In this document: positions 6,906-13,489 of the stretch, piece after piece
Numbering within the stretch: position 1 is the first letter of the stretch
Layout of the letters: each line of letters opens with the position of its first letter
Assembly: GCA_016937175.1 (NCBI GenBank)
Contig: JAFGWL010000007.1
Span: 1-15,431, forward strand
Source: Candidatus Mcinerneyibacteriota bacterium
Lineage (GTDB): Bacteria; Macinerneyibacteriota; Macinerneyibacteria; Macinerneyibacteriales; DSCS01
Direction: 5' to 3'
Length of the DNA stretch: 15,431 nt
The notes under the pieces: generated by a model
Seen by the model: only the letters and a program-made list of their open reading frames with translations
Told to the model about the DNA's origin: nothing
Databases searched by the model: none
Made by a program: the position numbers and the translations under genes

Positions 6906-8237
6906 ATGGTATCAGGCGGTTTAGCAGTTATCTATCTGATTGTTGCGATTCTACTGATCATCTTTCTGACATCCCGATTTCGCATGAACGCGTTCATTGT
7001 GCTGCTGGTAATCTCTTTCCTCTATGGGCTGGCTGTCCGTCTCCCCCTGGGAAAGATCATTGAGAATATCCGCAGCGGGTTTGGCGGTACCCTGGGTTAT
7101 ATCGGGATCGTCATCGTTGCCGGGACCATTATCGGGACGATTTTGGAAAAGACCGGCGGAGCCCTCTCCATGACCAATGCCATTCTTAAACTCGTGGGAA
7201 GCAAGCGCTCCCCCCTGGCCATGAGTATCGCCGGGTATGTGGTCTCCATCCCGGTCTTTTGTGACTCGGGGTATGTCATCCTGACCCCTCTCAACAAAGC
7301 GCTGGCCAAGAAGACCGACAAATCCATGGCCGTGATGGCCGTGGCTTTGGCCACAGGCCTTTATGCTACCCACTGTCTTGTCCCGCCGACTCCCGGCCCC
7401 ATCGCTGCTGCGGGGATCCTGGGCGCTGACCTGGGCATGGTCATCGGGCTGGGGCTTATCGTCTCTATCCCTGCCATGATCGCAGGCTATCTGTGGGCTG
7501 TTCTCTTTGCTAAAAAATATGACATCAAACCTGTCCTGGAAGAAAGTTATGACTCTCTTATGAAGAAGTACGGCAAACTTCCTTCTGCCTGGCTCTCCTT
7601 CATACCGCTTCTTATCCCCATTCTGCTCATTTTGCTCAAATCTCTGTCCAATCCGCGGCTGAATGTCATCCCTCCGGGGAAATGGGCCGACTTCTTCAAC
7701 TTCATCGGCGACCCGGTGACAGCGCTTCTCATCGGTGTCTTTCTCAGTCTCTTTTTAGTCAAAAAGGAGATGCTGGGGGAGGCCGTCCACGGCTGGATGG
7801 CCGACGGGATAAAAAATGCTGCGATCATCCTGGCCATCACCGGTGCTGGCGGAGCCTTCGGAGCCATCCTCAAGAGTTCTCCCATGGGAGATTTTCTGGG
7901 GAACACCATGTCCGGCTGGAACCTGGGAATCTTTCTGCCCTTCATCATAGCTGCTGCCCTGAAGACAGCCCAGGGATCGTCTACCGTGGCCATCATCACC
8001 ACATCTTCCATCATGGCCCCTCTTATGGGCACACTGGGACTGAGCCCGGCCCTGGCAGTTCTGGCCATCGGCGCCGGGGCTATGACGGTGTCCCATGCCA
8101 ACGATTCCTATTTCTGGGTCGTCTCTCAGTTTTCAGACATGGAGGTGCCTGTGGCCTACAGGACCTACACGACCGCCACGCTTCTCGAGGGGCTTGTCTC
8201 CATCATCATCGTGGCCCTGTTGAGCCTCTTTTTTTAA
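6906..8237 (+). CDS. GntP-family gluconate/sugar-acid permease
   Basis: A 443-residue, highly hydrophobic protein with about 12-14 membrane segments, the usual GntP length. Recognisable family segments are FGGTLGYIGIVIVAGTIIG, LEKTGGA, SIPVFCDSGYVIL, ATHCLVPPTPGPIAAAGILG, and near the end KTAQGSSTVAIITTSSIMAP and GAGAMTVSHANDSYFWVVSQF. GntP proteins import gluconate and related acids (glycerate, D-serine, fructuronate, beta-hydroxy acids) by proton symport. AAGGAGGT lies 5 bases before the ATG, behind a strong promoter. The operon also encodes a glycerate 2-kinase two genes downstream, so glycerate or an acid degraded to glycerate is the most likely substrate here. No gluconate kinase, dehydratase or aldolase gene is visible in the window. 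Confidence 0.93.
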   Translation: MVSGGLAVIYLIVAILLIIFLTSRFRMNAFIVLLVISFLYGLAVRLPLGKIIENIRSGFGGTLGYIGIVIVAGTIIGTILEKTGGALSMTNAILKLVGSKRSPLAMSIAGYVVSIPVFCDSGYVILTPLNKALAKKTDKSMAVMAVALATGLYATHCLVPPTPGPIAAAGILGADLGMVIGLGLIVSIPAMIAGYLWAVLFAKKYDIKPVLEESYDSLMKKYGKLPSAWLSFIPLLIPILLILLKSLSNPRLNVIPPGKWADFFNFIGDPVTALLIGVFLSLFLVKKEMLGEAVHGWMADGIKNAAIILAITGAGGAFGAILKSSPMGDFLGNTMSGWNLGIFLPFIIAAALKTAQGSSTVAIITTSSIMAPLMGTLGLSPALAVLAIGAGAMTVSHANDSYFWVVSQFSDMEVPVAYRTYTTATLLEGLVSIIIVALLSLFF

Positions 8238-8243
8238 GTAGTT

Positions 8244-8262
8244 CGGGGGGCTTTGCCCCCCT
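8244..8262. repeat. Perfect G/C hairpin between gntP and the TPR gene
   Basis: GGGGGGC (8245-8251), loop TTT and GCCCCCC (8255-8261) form a perfect 7-bp hairpin seven bases after the gntP stop. No U-run follows, so it is not a standard intrinsic terminator. It may stabilise the upstream 3' end, lower downstream expression, or be one copy of a dispersed small palindrome. Confidence 0.6.
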
Positions 8263-8280
8263 CAAAGCAAGGAAGGGATC

Positions 8281-8928
8281 ATGTTTAAACGTTTGAAATC
8301 AGCCCTCTGCAGGCGGAGGGCTCTTAATGCCTTTGTTTCGGGAGATTTTTCAGAAGCCCACAATCTTTTTTTAAAGCTTCGGGAACTCTCCTCCGGAGAG
8401 AAGGGGATCAGCTATAACCTGGGACTTACGTCGATGGCTCTGGGCCGTTTTGAAGAGGCTGAACGCTATCTCCTGGATGCCGAATCGGAACAGAACCGGC
8501 CGGAAGTCAATAATCTCCTGGCGGAGCTCTATTACTTTTGGGGGAAAGGCGCACTGGCTTCATCACGGTATAGAAACTGGGATGAAAACCGGAGCCCTCT
8601 CAAACCCGGGCTCGTCGAGCAGAGGATGGAGCACTGTCTCTCACCGGACAAGATGAAGATGGCAGCTGAATCCTACACAGCTCTGGAAAAGGGGAGTGAA
8701 GCTATGCAGAAAAGGTCCTTTGAGGAAGCTCTCTCCCATCTCCAAGAAGCTGTGGAAAAAGACGGGACCAACTATGTGGCCTGGAATAATCTCGGAACCC
8801 TCTATCTGAACCAACTGCATAAAAAGGAGAAAGCCCTGAACTGTTTTAATAAGGCCTTCGCCCTGGCGGATACCCCTTTGATAAGACGGAACCTGGCTAA
8901 AGCCGGGGAGGCACATAAGGAGGAGTAG
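8281..8928 (+). CDS. Cytosolic TPR-repeat protein of unknown role
   Basis: A 215-residue protein without a signal sequence, starting MFKRLKSALCRRRALNAFVS. Helical TPR units are seen at about 16-75 (SGDFSEAHNLFLKLRELSS, then YNLGLTSMALGRFEEAERYL) and again at about 140-200, including NYVAWNNLGTLYLNQ and EKALNCFNKAFALADTPLIR. Between them, residues 76-135 are less regular. The ribosome binding site is AAGGAAGG (8269-8276), and the gene ends one base before the glycerate kinase ATG, so the two are co-translated. TPR proteins mediate protein contacts; no catalytic motif is present. Its place between a permease and a kinase is unusual and offers no clear role. It is not obviously a close copy of the exported TPR protein at 4379-5053. 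Confidence 0.65.
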   Translation: MFKRLKSALCRRRALNAFVSGDFSEAHNLFLKLRELSSGEKGISYNLGLTSMALGRFEEAERYLLDAESEQNRPEVNNLLAELYYFWGKGALASSRYRNWDENRSPLKPGLVEQRMEHCLSPDKMKMAAESYTALEKGSEAMQKRSFEEALSHLQEAVEKDGTNYVAWNNLGTLYLNQLHKKEKALNCFNKAFALADTPLIRRNLAKAGEAHKEE

Positions 8929-8929
8929 T

Positions 8930-10285
8930 ATGGATCCCATGAAGGATCTGAAAGAGATCTTTCTGGCAGGGGTAGACCGGGCCGACCCGGAAAAGATGAT
9001 CACACGCACGATCTCCCTTTCAAAGGAGACCTTGCGTATCGAGACTCTGCAGGGGCCTCTCGTCTACTCTCTGTCTGACTACAAAAGGATCACAGTCCTG
9101 GGAGCCGGGAAAGCCGCTTTCCCTATGGCTTCTGCGATGGAAAAGATCCTGGGAGAACGGATCACCCGGGGAAAGGTCGTGACCAAATACGGCTTTTCCG
9201 GAAAACTGGACCATATCGAGGTCCTGGAAGCGGGCCACCCCATCCCGGATGAAGCCAGCCTCAGGGCCGCACAGGAGATCGGAGAGCTGGCAGACGAAGC
9301 TGACGAGTCTACCCTGGTCATCGTCCTCATCTCAGGAGGAGGGTCGTCACTCCTGGCTTCCCCTGCCGATTTCGGGGACGAGCCACTTACCCTTACAGAC
9401 AAACAGGCTGCCACAAAACTCCTTCTGGAGAGCGGCGCTACCATCAACGAGATCAACTGTATCCGGAAACACTGCTCATCCATCAAAGGAGGCCGCCTGG
9501 CCCGGAGGATCTTTCCCGCAGCTTTTGTCACTCTTATCCTCTCTGACGTGGTCGGGGACAATCTCAATGCCATCGCTTCGGGACCCACGGTGGGTGACAG
9601 CACCACCTACGGGGATGCTCTCGGGATCGTCCGGCGGTATGCCCTTGAAGAGCGTCTTCCCGCATCCATCCTCTCTCTTTTGAAAAAGGGAGAAGCCGGA
9701 GAGGCAGAAGAGACCCCTGAGCCGGGAAGTCCCGTCTTTGAAAAAGGACACAATATCCTTTTGGGAACGAACCTTGCAAGTCTGGAAGCGTGCCGCGACA
9801 AAGCGCTTCAGCTGGGTTATGACACTCTCATCCTTTCCCCCCGTATCACAGGTGAAGCCAGAGAAGCCGCCCGCTTCTATTTCGGCCTGGCCCGGGGTGT
9901 ACAGGAGCATGGGCTGTTGGGGAAAGCGCCCTTCTGCCTCATTGCCGGGGGAGAGACCACGGTGACCTTAAAAGGAAAGGGAAAGGGGGGGAGGAACCAG
10001 GAGATGGCCCTGGCTTTTCTTGAAGAATTGCGCAAGGAGGGCATAGACAATAGAAACCTCTTTTTCCTGGCAGCCTCTACAGATGGCAACGACGGCCCCA
10101 CCGATGCCGCGGGGGCTTATGCCTCATGGGAGATCTACCTACGCTCACGTGAGAAGGGGATCTCGTCTGAACGTTTTCTCGAGGAGAACGACTCCTATCA
10201 CTTTTTTGAACGTTGCGAAGGCCTTCTGAAGACAGGAGCTACCCGGACCAATGTCTGCGACATCCAGATTTTTATTGTCACATGA
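8930..10285 (+). CDS. Glycerate 2-kinase, MOFRL/GckA type
   Basis: A 451-residue protein of the MOFRL glycerate kinase family, which phosphorylates D-glycerate to 2-phosphoglycerate with ATP, feeding lower glycolysis. The N-terminal domain has the VLGAGKAAFPMA motif, GHPIPDEAS, and ISGGGSSLL with the Gly-rich loop at 136-140. LSDVVGDNLNAIASGPTVGD follows. The C-terminal MOFRL domain has GGETTVTLKGKGKGGRNQE (GRNQE at 354-358) and STDGNDGPTDAAGA, with Asp385 and Asp388 in the conserved DG-x-DG pattern. All expected motifs are intact and the length is normal. AAGGAGG lies 7 bases before the ATG at 8930; an ATG three codons later is less likely. With the GntP permease in the same operon it supports a glycerate or sugar-acid utilisation unit. 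Names in use include gckA, ttuD and garK for different families, so I give no symbol. Confidence 0.9.
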   Translation: MDPMKDLKEIFLAGVDRADPEKMITRTISLSKETLRIETLQGPLVYSLSDYKRITVLGAGKAAFPMASAMEKILGERITRGKVVTKYGFSGKLDHIEVLEAGHPIPDEASLRAAQEIGELADEADESTLVIVLISGGGSSLLASPADFGDEPLTLTDKQAATKLLLESGATINEINCIRKHCSSIKGGRLARRIFPAAFVTLILSDVVGDNLNAIASGPTVGDSTTYGDALGIVRRYALEERLPASILSLLKKGEAGEAEETPEPGSPVFEKGHNILLGTNLASLEACRDKALQLGYDTLILSPRITGEAREAARFYFGLARGVQEHGLLGKAPFCLIAGGETTVTLKGKGKGGRNQEMALAFLEELRKEGIDNRNLFFLAASTDGNDGPTDAAGAYASWEIYLRSREKGISSERFLEENDSYHFFERCEGLLKTGATRTNVCDIQIFIVT

Positions 10286-10303
10286 AGCAGGACACTTTAT
10301 AGT
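10275..10303 (+). promoter_or_regulatory. Promoter for the dsrE-like/xth operon, inside the end of the kinase gene
   Basis: TTGTCA (10275-10280), a 17-base spacer and TATAGT (10298-10303) match consensus at five of six positions each. The -35 overlaps the last codons of the glycerate kinase gene. Transcription should start near 10310, leaving a short leader with an AGGAGGT ribosome binding site (10321-10327). Confidence 0.65.
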
Positions 10304-10311
10304 GGAAACAT

Positions 10312-10322
10312 CTGACCGTCAG
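10312..10322. promoter_or_regulatory. Operator-like palindrome CTGACcGTCAG at the predicted transcription start
   Basis: A perfect 5+1+5 inverted repeat begins about two bases after the predicted transcription start of the dsrE-like/xth operon and touches its ribosome binding site. The one-base centre rules out an RNA hairpin using all pairs, so a DNA-binding protein site is the more sensible reading. It could be chance. Confidence 0.25.
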
Positions 10323-10332
10323 GAGGTAGAAG

Positions 10333-10686
10333 ATGAATGAAAGGAAAATGGCCCTTGTGGCCTTCAACGGTGAGATGATGTGTTTTGCCCATGTCCTGCT
10401 CAATGCTCTGGATATGGCCGGGAAAGGGTTTGACGTGAAGGTGGTCATCGAAGGGAAAGCTACAGGGCTTCTTGTGAAACTGACCGATGAACAGGCTCCT
10501 TTTTCCGATCTTTTCAGGAAAGTCCGCGATGCGGGCCTCATCGACTGTGCCTGCCGGGCCTGCTCCGCCCAGACGAACGCTACGGAAGCCGCCAGGGCTC
10601 TGGGGATCGAGTTGGCCGGTGATATGGAGGGGCATCCTTCGCTTTCAGCGTATCTCTTTTCCGGATACGAAGTCATCACCTTTTAG
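10333..10686 (+). CDS. DsrE-like small cysteine protein
   Basis: A 117-residue cytosolic protein with a DsrE/DsrF-like fold pattern: an N-terminal strand (KMALVAFNGEMMCFAHVL), a GFDVKVVIEGKAT segment, then the cysteine motif C72-x-C74-x2-C77 and the ending GHPSLSAYLFSGYEVITF. DsrE-family proteins carry sulfur as persulfide on conserved cysteines or act as related small redox proteins. Homologues that I recall, annotated only as 'DsrE family' or 'cytoplasmic protein', have the same CRAC-type motif and the same 'GHPS...GYEVITF' end. AGGAGGT sits 5 bases before the ATG, behind its own promoter, and exonuclease III follows by 8 bases. No sulfite reductase or tRNA-thiolation genes are nearby, so the physiological partner is unknown. 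Confidence 0.65.
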   Translation: MNERKMALVAFNGEMMCFAHVLLNALDMAGKGFDVKVVIEGKATGLLVKLTDEQAPFSDLFRKVRDAGLIDCACRACSAQTNATEAARALGIELAGDMEGHPSLSAYLFSGYEVITF

Positions 10687-10694
10687 GAGTCTCT

Positions 10695-11459
10695 GTGAAG
10701 CTGATCTCCTGGAATGTCAACGGGTTAAGGGCTGTAGCCAAAAAAGGCTTTTCAGAGTGGCTGGGGGGAACCGGAGCCGATATTGTAGCGGTTCAGGAGA
10801 CAAAAGCTCAGCCGGATCAATTCCCGGAGGAGCTTGTCAGGCTTCCGGATTATCATCTCTATCTTCATTCAGCCGAGCGTAAAGGGTACAGTGGAGTAGC
10901 CCTCTGGACACGGCAGGAGCCTGATGAAGTGGTTCTCAAAACAGGATATGAAGAGTTTGACCGGGAGGGGCGGATCCTTCGCCTGGACCGGGGCGGTTTG
11001 ACTCTGTTCAATATCTATTTTCCCAACGGGAAGGCTTCTCCGGAACGACTGGATTATAAGATGCGCTTTTATGAGATGATCCTTGAAGAAGCTCTCCGTC
11101 TTCGCAGGGAAAAACGCGGGGTGATCATCTGCGGAGATGTGAATACGGCCCACCGGGAGATCGACCTGGCCCGTCCCGCTGAAAACAGCACTGTCTCCGG
11201 CTTCCTGCCCCAAGAGAGGGCCTGGATCGACCGGCTTCTTGAAGCGGGCTTTATCGACTCCTTTCGGTATCTTCATCCTGAGCCGGGCCGTTACTCCTGG
11301 TGGGATTACAAGACCCGGGCCCGGGAGCGGAACATCGGCTGGCGTATCGATTATGTCTTCATTTCAGAAGAACTTCGGAGCGCCCTGAAGGAGGCCTTTA
11401 TCCTGGATGAGGTCTATGGTTCTGACCATTGTCCTGTGGGAATCGAACTGGAACTCTGA
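10695..11459 (+). CDS. xth: Exodeoxyribonuclease III (AP endonuclease)
   Basis: A 254-residue member of the exonuclease III/Ape1 family, which cleaves DNA 5' to abasic sites and has 3'-5' exonuclease and 3'-phosphatase activity in base excision repair. Catalytic residues are visible: Asn7 in SWNVNGLRA, Glu35 in VQETK, Asp148 and Asn150 in GDVNTAH, and Asp244/His245 in SDHCPVG. The substrate loop GYSGVALW and the segment RIDYVFIS are also present. The start is GTG at 10695, with AGGAG (10685-10689) 5 bases upstream; the family's usual MKLISWNVNG opening confirms it. It shares a message with the DsrE-like gene. Length and motifs are normal. Also called exoA in some genomes. Confidence 0.96.
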   Translation: MKLISWNVNGLRAVAKKGFSEWLGGTGADIVAVQETKAQPDQFPEELVRLPDYHLYLHSAERKGYSGVALWTRQEPDEVVLKTGYEEFDREGRILRLDRGGLTLFNIYFPNGKASPERLDYKMRFYEMILEEALRLRREKRGVIICGDVNTAHREIDLARPAENSTVSGFLPQERAWIDRLLEAGFIDSFRYLHPEPGRYSWWDYKTRARERNIGWRIDYVFISEELRSALKEAFILDEVYGSDHCPVGIELEL

Positions 11460-11482
11460 AAAACGGATTGTTTTCCTCGTCA

Positions 11483-11511
11483 TTGACTTTTATTCTCTCT
11501 TATTGTATAAT
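11483..11511 (+). promoter_or_regulatory. Near-consensus promoter of the yicC-rseP housekeeping operon
   Basis: TTGACT (11483-11488) and TATAAT (11506-11511) are separated by 17 bases, eleven of twelve consensus positions. Transcription should begin between about 11516 and 11520, while the yicC ATG is at 11520. The message is therefore expected to be leaderless or nearly so, and no ribosome binding site is present upstream of that ATG. Confidence 0.85.
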
Positions 11512-11519
11512 AGAGACCT

Positions 11520-12389
11520 ATGTTAAGAAGTATGACGGCATTTTCAAGGCTATTTACCAAAACGGAGGATTTTGAGTATGAACTCGTCCTCTCATCTGTG
11601 AACAGCCGTTATCTGGAGATCTCAGTCAAGACCCCCGATTTCCTGGCGCCTAAGCGGTGGGTGATGGAAAACCTGCTCAAGGAATATCTTTTGAGGGGGA
11701 AGGTCACTCTCCAGGCCAAGATCACCTTCACCCAGAAATATCTTAAAGAGAATGTGGCCATCAACGGGGACCTGATCCGTTCTTATTTTTCCCAGATCGA
11801 TGCCCTGGAGCTTCCCATCAACATCACTATCGGGGACCTGATGAAGCTTCCCCACGCTGTGGAAAGCATCAATACCGAGATCGACGAGGGAGCCTGGGAT
11901 CTGCTTCAGGGAAAGATCATCGAACTCATCGGCCTTTTCCTCAAGGAGGCCGACCGGGAAGGGACTCAGCTGGAGAGAGACCTGAAGGGCCGGCTCCAGG
12001 AGACGGTCCGGATCATTAAGTCTCTGGAGAAGGGTTCCCCCCAGACGGCAGAGCGCTATAGAGAACTCCTCCTGCAGCGGATCGAGAAGGCCGGTGCCGG
12101 GGATATCGTGGATGAGACCCGGCTCTACAAAGAGGTCTCGCTCTTTGCTGAATCGGCCGATTTTACCGAAGAGGTCACACGTCTGAAGAGCCATTGTGAC
12201 GCGTTCAGTGATTTTCTGGCTGAAAAGAGCCCGGAAAAAGGGAAGAAGATCTCCTTTCTCCTCCAGGAGATGAACCGGGAGATCAATACCATCGGCTCCA
12301 AATGCCGCGATTCAGACCTGGCCCTGCTGGTGGTCAATGCCAAAGAGGAACTTGAAAAGATGAGAGAACAAATACAGAATGTCTGGTAG
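11520..12389 (+). CDS. yicC: YicC/YloC-family endoribonuclease
   Basis: A 289-residue protein of the YicC/YloC family, single-stranded RNA endonucleases of which E. coli YicC takes part in small-RNA turnover. The N-terminus MLRSMTAFSR corresponds to the family signature M-[IL]-R-S-M-T-G-F-[GS]-R, which fixes the start at 11520 rather than at the internal ATG 11532. The C-terminal domain carries EMNREINTIGSKCRDSDLAL and VVNAKEELEKMREQIQNV, the most conserved part of the family, together with ERYRELLLQRI in the middle. Two small departures are Ala for Gly in SMTAF and Cys-Arg after GSK, where Ala/Asn-type residues are more usual. It is the first gene of the operon yicC-remA-gmk-rpoZ-dxr-rseP. 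No Shine-Dalgarno lies before it, and the promoter -10 ends only 8 bases upstream. Confidence 0.95.
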   Translation: MLRSMTAFSRLFTKTEDFEYELVLSSVNSRYLEISVKTPDFLAPKRWVMENLLKEYLLRGKVTLQAKITFTQKYLKENVAINGDLIRSYFSQIDALELPINITIGDLMKLPHAVESINTEIDEGAWDLLQGKIIELIGLFLKEADREGTQLERDLKGRLQETVRIIKSLEKGSPQTAERYRELLLQRIEKAGAGDIVDETRLYKEVSLFAESADFTEEVTRLKSHCDAFSDFLAEKSPEKGKKISFLLQEMNREINTIGSKCRDSDLALLVVNAKEELEKMREQIQNVW

Positions 12390-12401
12390 AAAGGAGGATT
12401 T

Positions 12402-12656
12402 ATGAGTGAGCTCTTAAATATCGGGTTTAAGAACGCCATTCCCAAAGAGAAGGTCGTGGCGATCCTGGCCCCGTCATCGGCTCCCATGAAAAGGCTGAAA
12501 GAGGGTGCCAGGGAAAAGGGCCTTCTTATCGATGCCACTCAGGGGAAAAAGACAAGAGCTGTGATTGTCACAGACAGTAATCATATCATTCTGTCTGCCA
12601 TACAGTCTGAAACGCTCATTCAACGTTATGAAGGGAAAGCCGCAGAAGAATTTTAA
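12402..12656 (+). CDS. remA: RemA/DUF370-family regulator
   Basis: An 84-residue protein of the RemA (DUF370, Bacillus YlzA) family. Bacillus RemA is a ring-forming DNA-binding activator of biofilm matrix and osmoprotection genes. Conserved segments are [26 protein letters not shown], a Gly-Leu-Leu-Ile-Asp-Ala-Thr-x-Gly-Lys-Lys-Thr-Arg-Ala-Val-Ile run, and [12 protein letters not shown]. Length and motifs match the family. AAGGAGG lies a few bases before the ATG at 12402, a strong site in contrast to yicC. It sits between yicC and gmk, the same order as in Bacillus. Outside Firmicutes the role is largely unstudied, so only the family, not the biofilm function, is secure. Confidence 0.93.
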   Translation: MSELLNIGFKNAIPKEKVVAILAPSSAPMKRLKEGAREKGLLIDATQGKKTRAVIVTDSNHIILSAIQSETLIQRYEGKAAEEF

Positions 12657-13218
12657 TCCGATTCTCCTGGTCCTTTCAGCTCCCTCCGGGGCAGGAAAAA
12701 CGACCCTGGCCCGGAAATTCCTGGAAAAACATCCCGATTTCGGAGTCTCGGTCTCCTACACGACCCGGAAACCCCGCAGAGGGGAAAAGGAAGGGATCCA
12801 TTACTATTTCACCGATCCGCAGACCTTTCAGGAGATGATAGCCCGTAAAGAGTTCGTTGAATGGGCCCATGTGCATGATGACTGGTACGGGACTCCTTTT
12901 TCGGAGATCGAACGGCTCCACGGCCAAGGGAAGGGGATCCTGTTTGATATTGATATCCAGGGAGGGGTCAATATCTATAAAGCCTATCCCGACAGGACCC
13001 TTCTGGTCTTTATCCTGCCTCCTTCCATGGAGGAGCTGGAACGCCGCCTTCGGAACAGAAAGACAGATGATGAAAAAACCATTGAAAAAAGATTGAAAAA
13101 CGCCCAAAAGGAGATTAGTATAGCCAGGGATAAGTATGACTACTTTCTCGTAAATGATGACCTGGAAGAAGCCTTGAAGGAGTTGGAGATGATTGCCGCC
13201 TTTCCGCAGGAAGGGTGA
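12628..13218 (+). CDS. gmk: Guanylate kinase
   Basis: A 196-residue guanylate kinase converting GMP to GDP with ATP, essential for GTP and dGTP supply. The P-loop [10 protein letters not shown] spans about 17-26. The GMP-binding region [20 protein letters not shown] follows, then [32 protein letters not shown] and [20 protein letters not shown] (lid), all in family order. Length is slightly below the usual 200-210. The ATG at 12628 is chosen because the protein then begins ten residues before the first core strand. It lies 29 bases inside the remA gene in another frame, with no good ribosome binding site, so translation probably depends on ribosomes finishing remA. Longer reading to 12565 adds residues unlike any guanylate kinase. 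Confidence 0.96.
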   Translation: MKGKPQKNFNPILLVLSAPSGAGKTTLARKFLEKHPDFGVSVSYTTRKPRRGEKEGIHYYFTDPQTFQEMIARKEFVEWAHVHDDWYGTPFSEIERLHGQGKGILFDIDIQGGVNIYKAYPDRTLLVFILPPSMEELERRLRNRKTDDEKTIEKRLKNAQKEISIARDKYDYFLVNDDLEEALKELEMIAAFPQEG

Positions 13219-13236
13219 GAAGAGGGGGGTGCGTTC

Positions 13237-13452
13237 ATGGTGCGTATTACCATTGAAGATTTTGTCAAAGCCACCCACTCCGTGTACAGGAGTACGGTGT
13301 TGGCTTTCAAAAGAGCCAGACAATTGAATGATGAGGGACATGCTCCCACTATTGAGACCAAAGGGGATAAAATAACCACATTGGCCATCAAAGAAGTCAT
13401 ACTGGGAAATGTAATTCCCTGCGAAAGCAAAGAGTTCAAGGTAGAGGAGTGA
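13237..13452 (+). CDS. rpoZ: RNA polymerase omega subunit
   Basis: A 71-residue omega subunit that assists folding and assembly of the beta-prime subunit of RNA polymerase. Family signatures are VRITIEDFVKAT at the start, TVLAFKRARQLND in the central helix, and the segment KGDKITTLAIKEVILGNV that corresponds to 'KPTVIALREIAEGKI'. The asparagine/arginine pair often seen near residue 15 is replaced by SVYRST, and a basic C-terminal tail is missing, as in other short omegas. GAGGGGGG (13222-13229) precedes the ATG by 7 bases. Its position directly after gmk is one of the most conserved adjacencies in bacteria and supports the call. In Bacillus coaBC and priA come next; here dxr follows. Confidence 0.9.
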   Translation: MVRITIEDFVKATHSVYRSTVLAFKRARQLNDEGHAPTIETKGDKITTLAIKEVILGNVIPCESKEFKVEE

Positions 13453-13489
13453 TTCCTCTATCTCTGGGAAACCGGCCCGGGAGTCAGTG

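Noticed and set aside
7547-8101. Long open frames on the opposite strand of gntP, the glycerate kinase, yicC and gmk genes
   Set aside because: They are antisense shadows of well-supported genes, with no ribosome binding sites and repetitive, low-information sequences.
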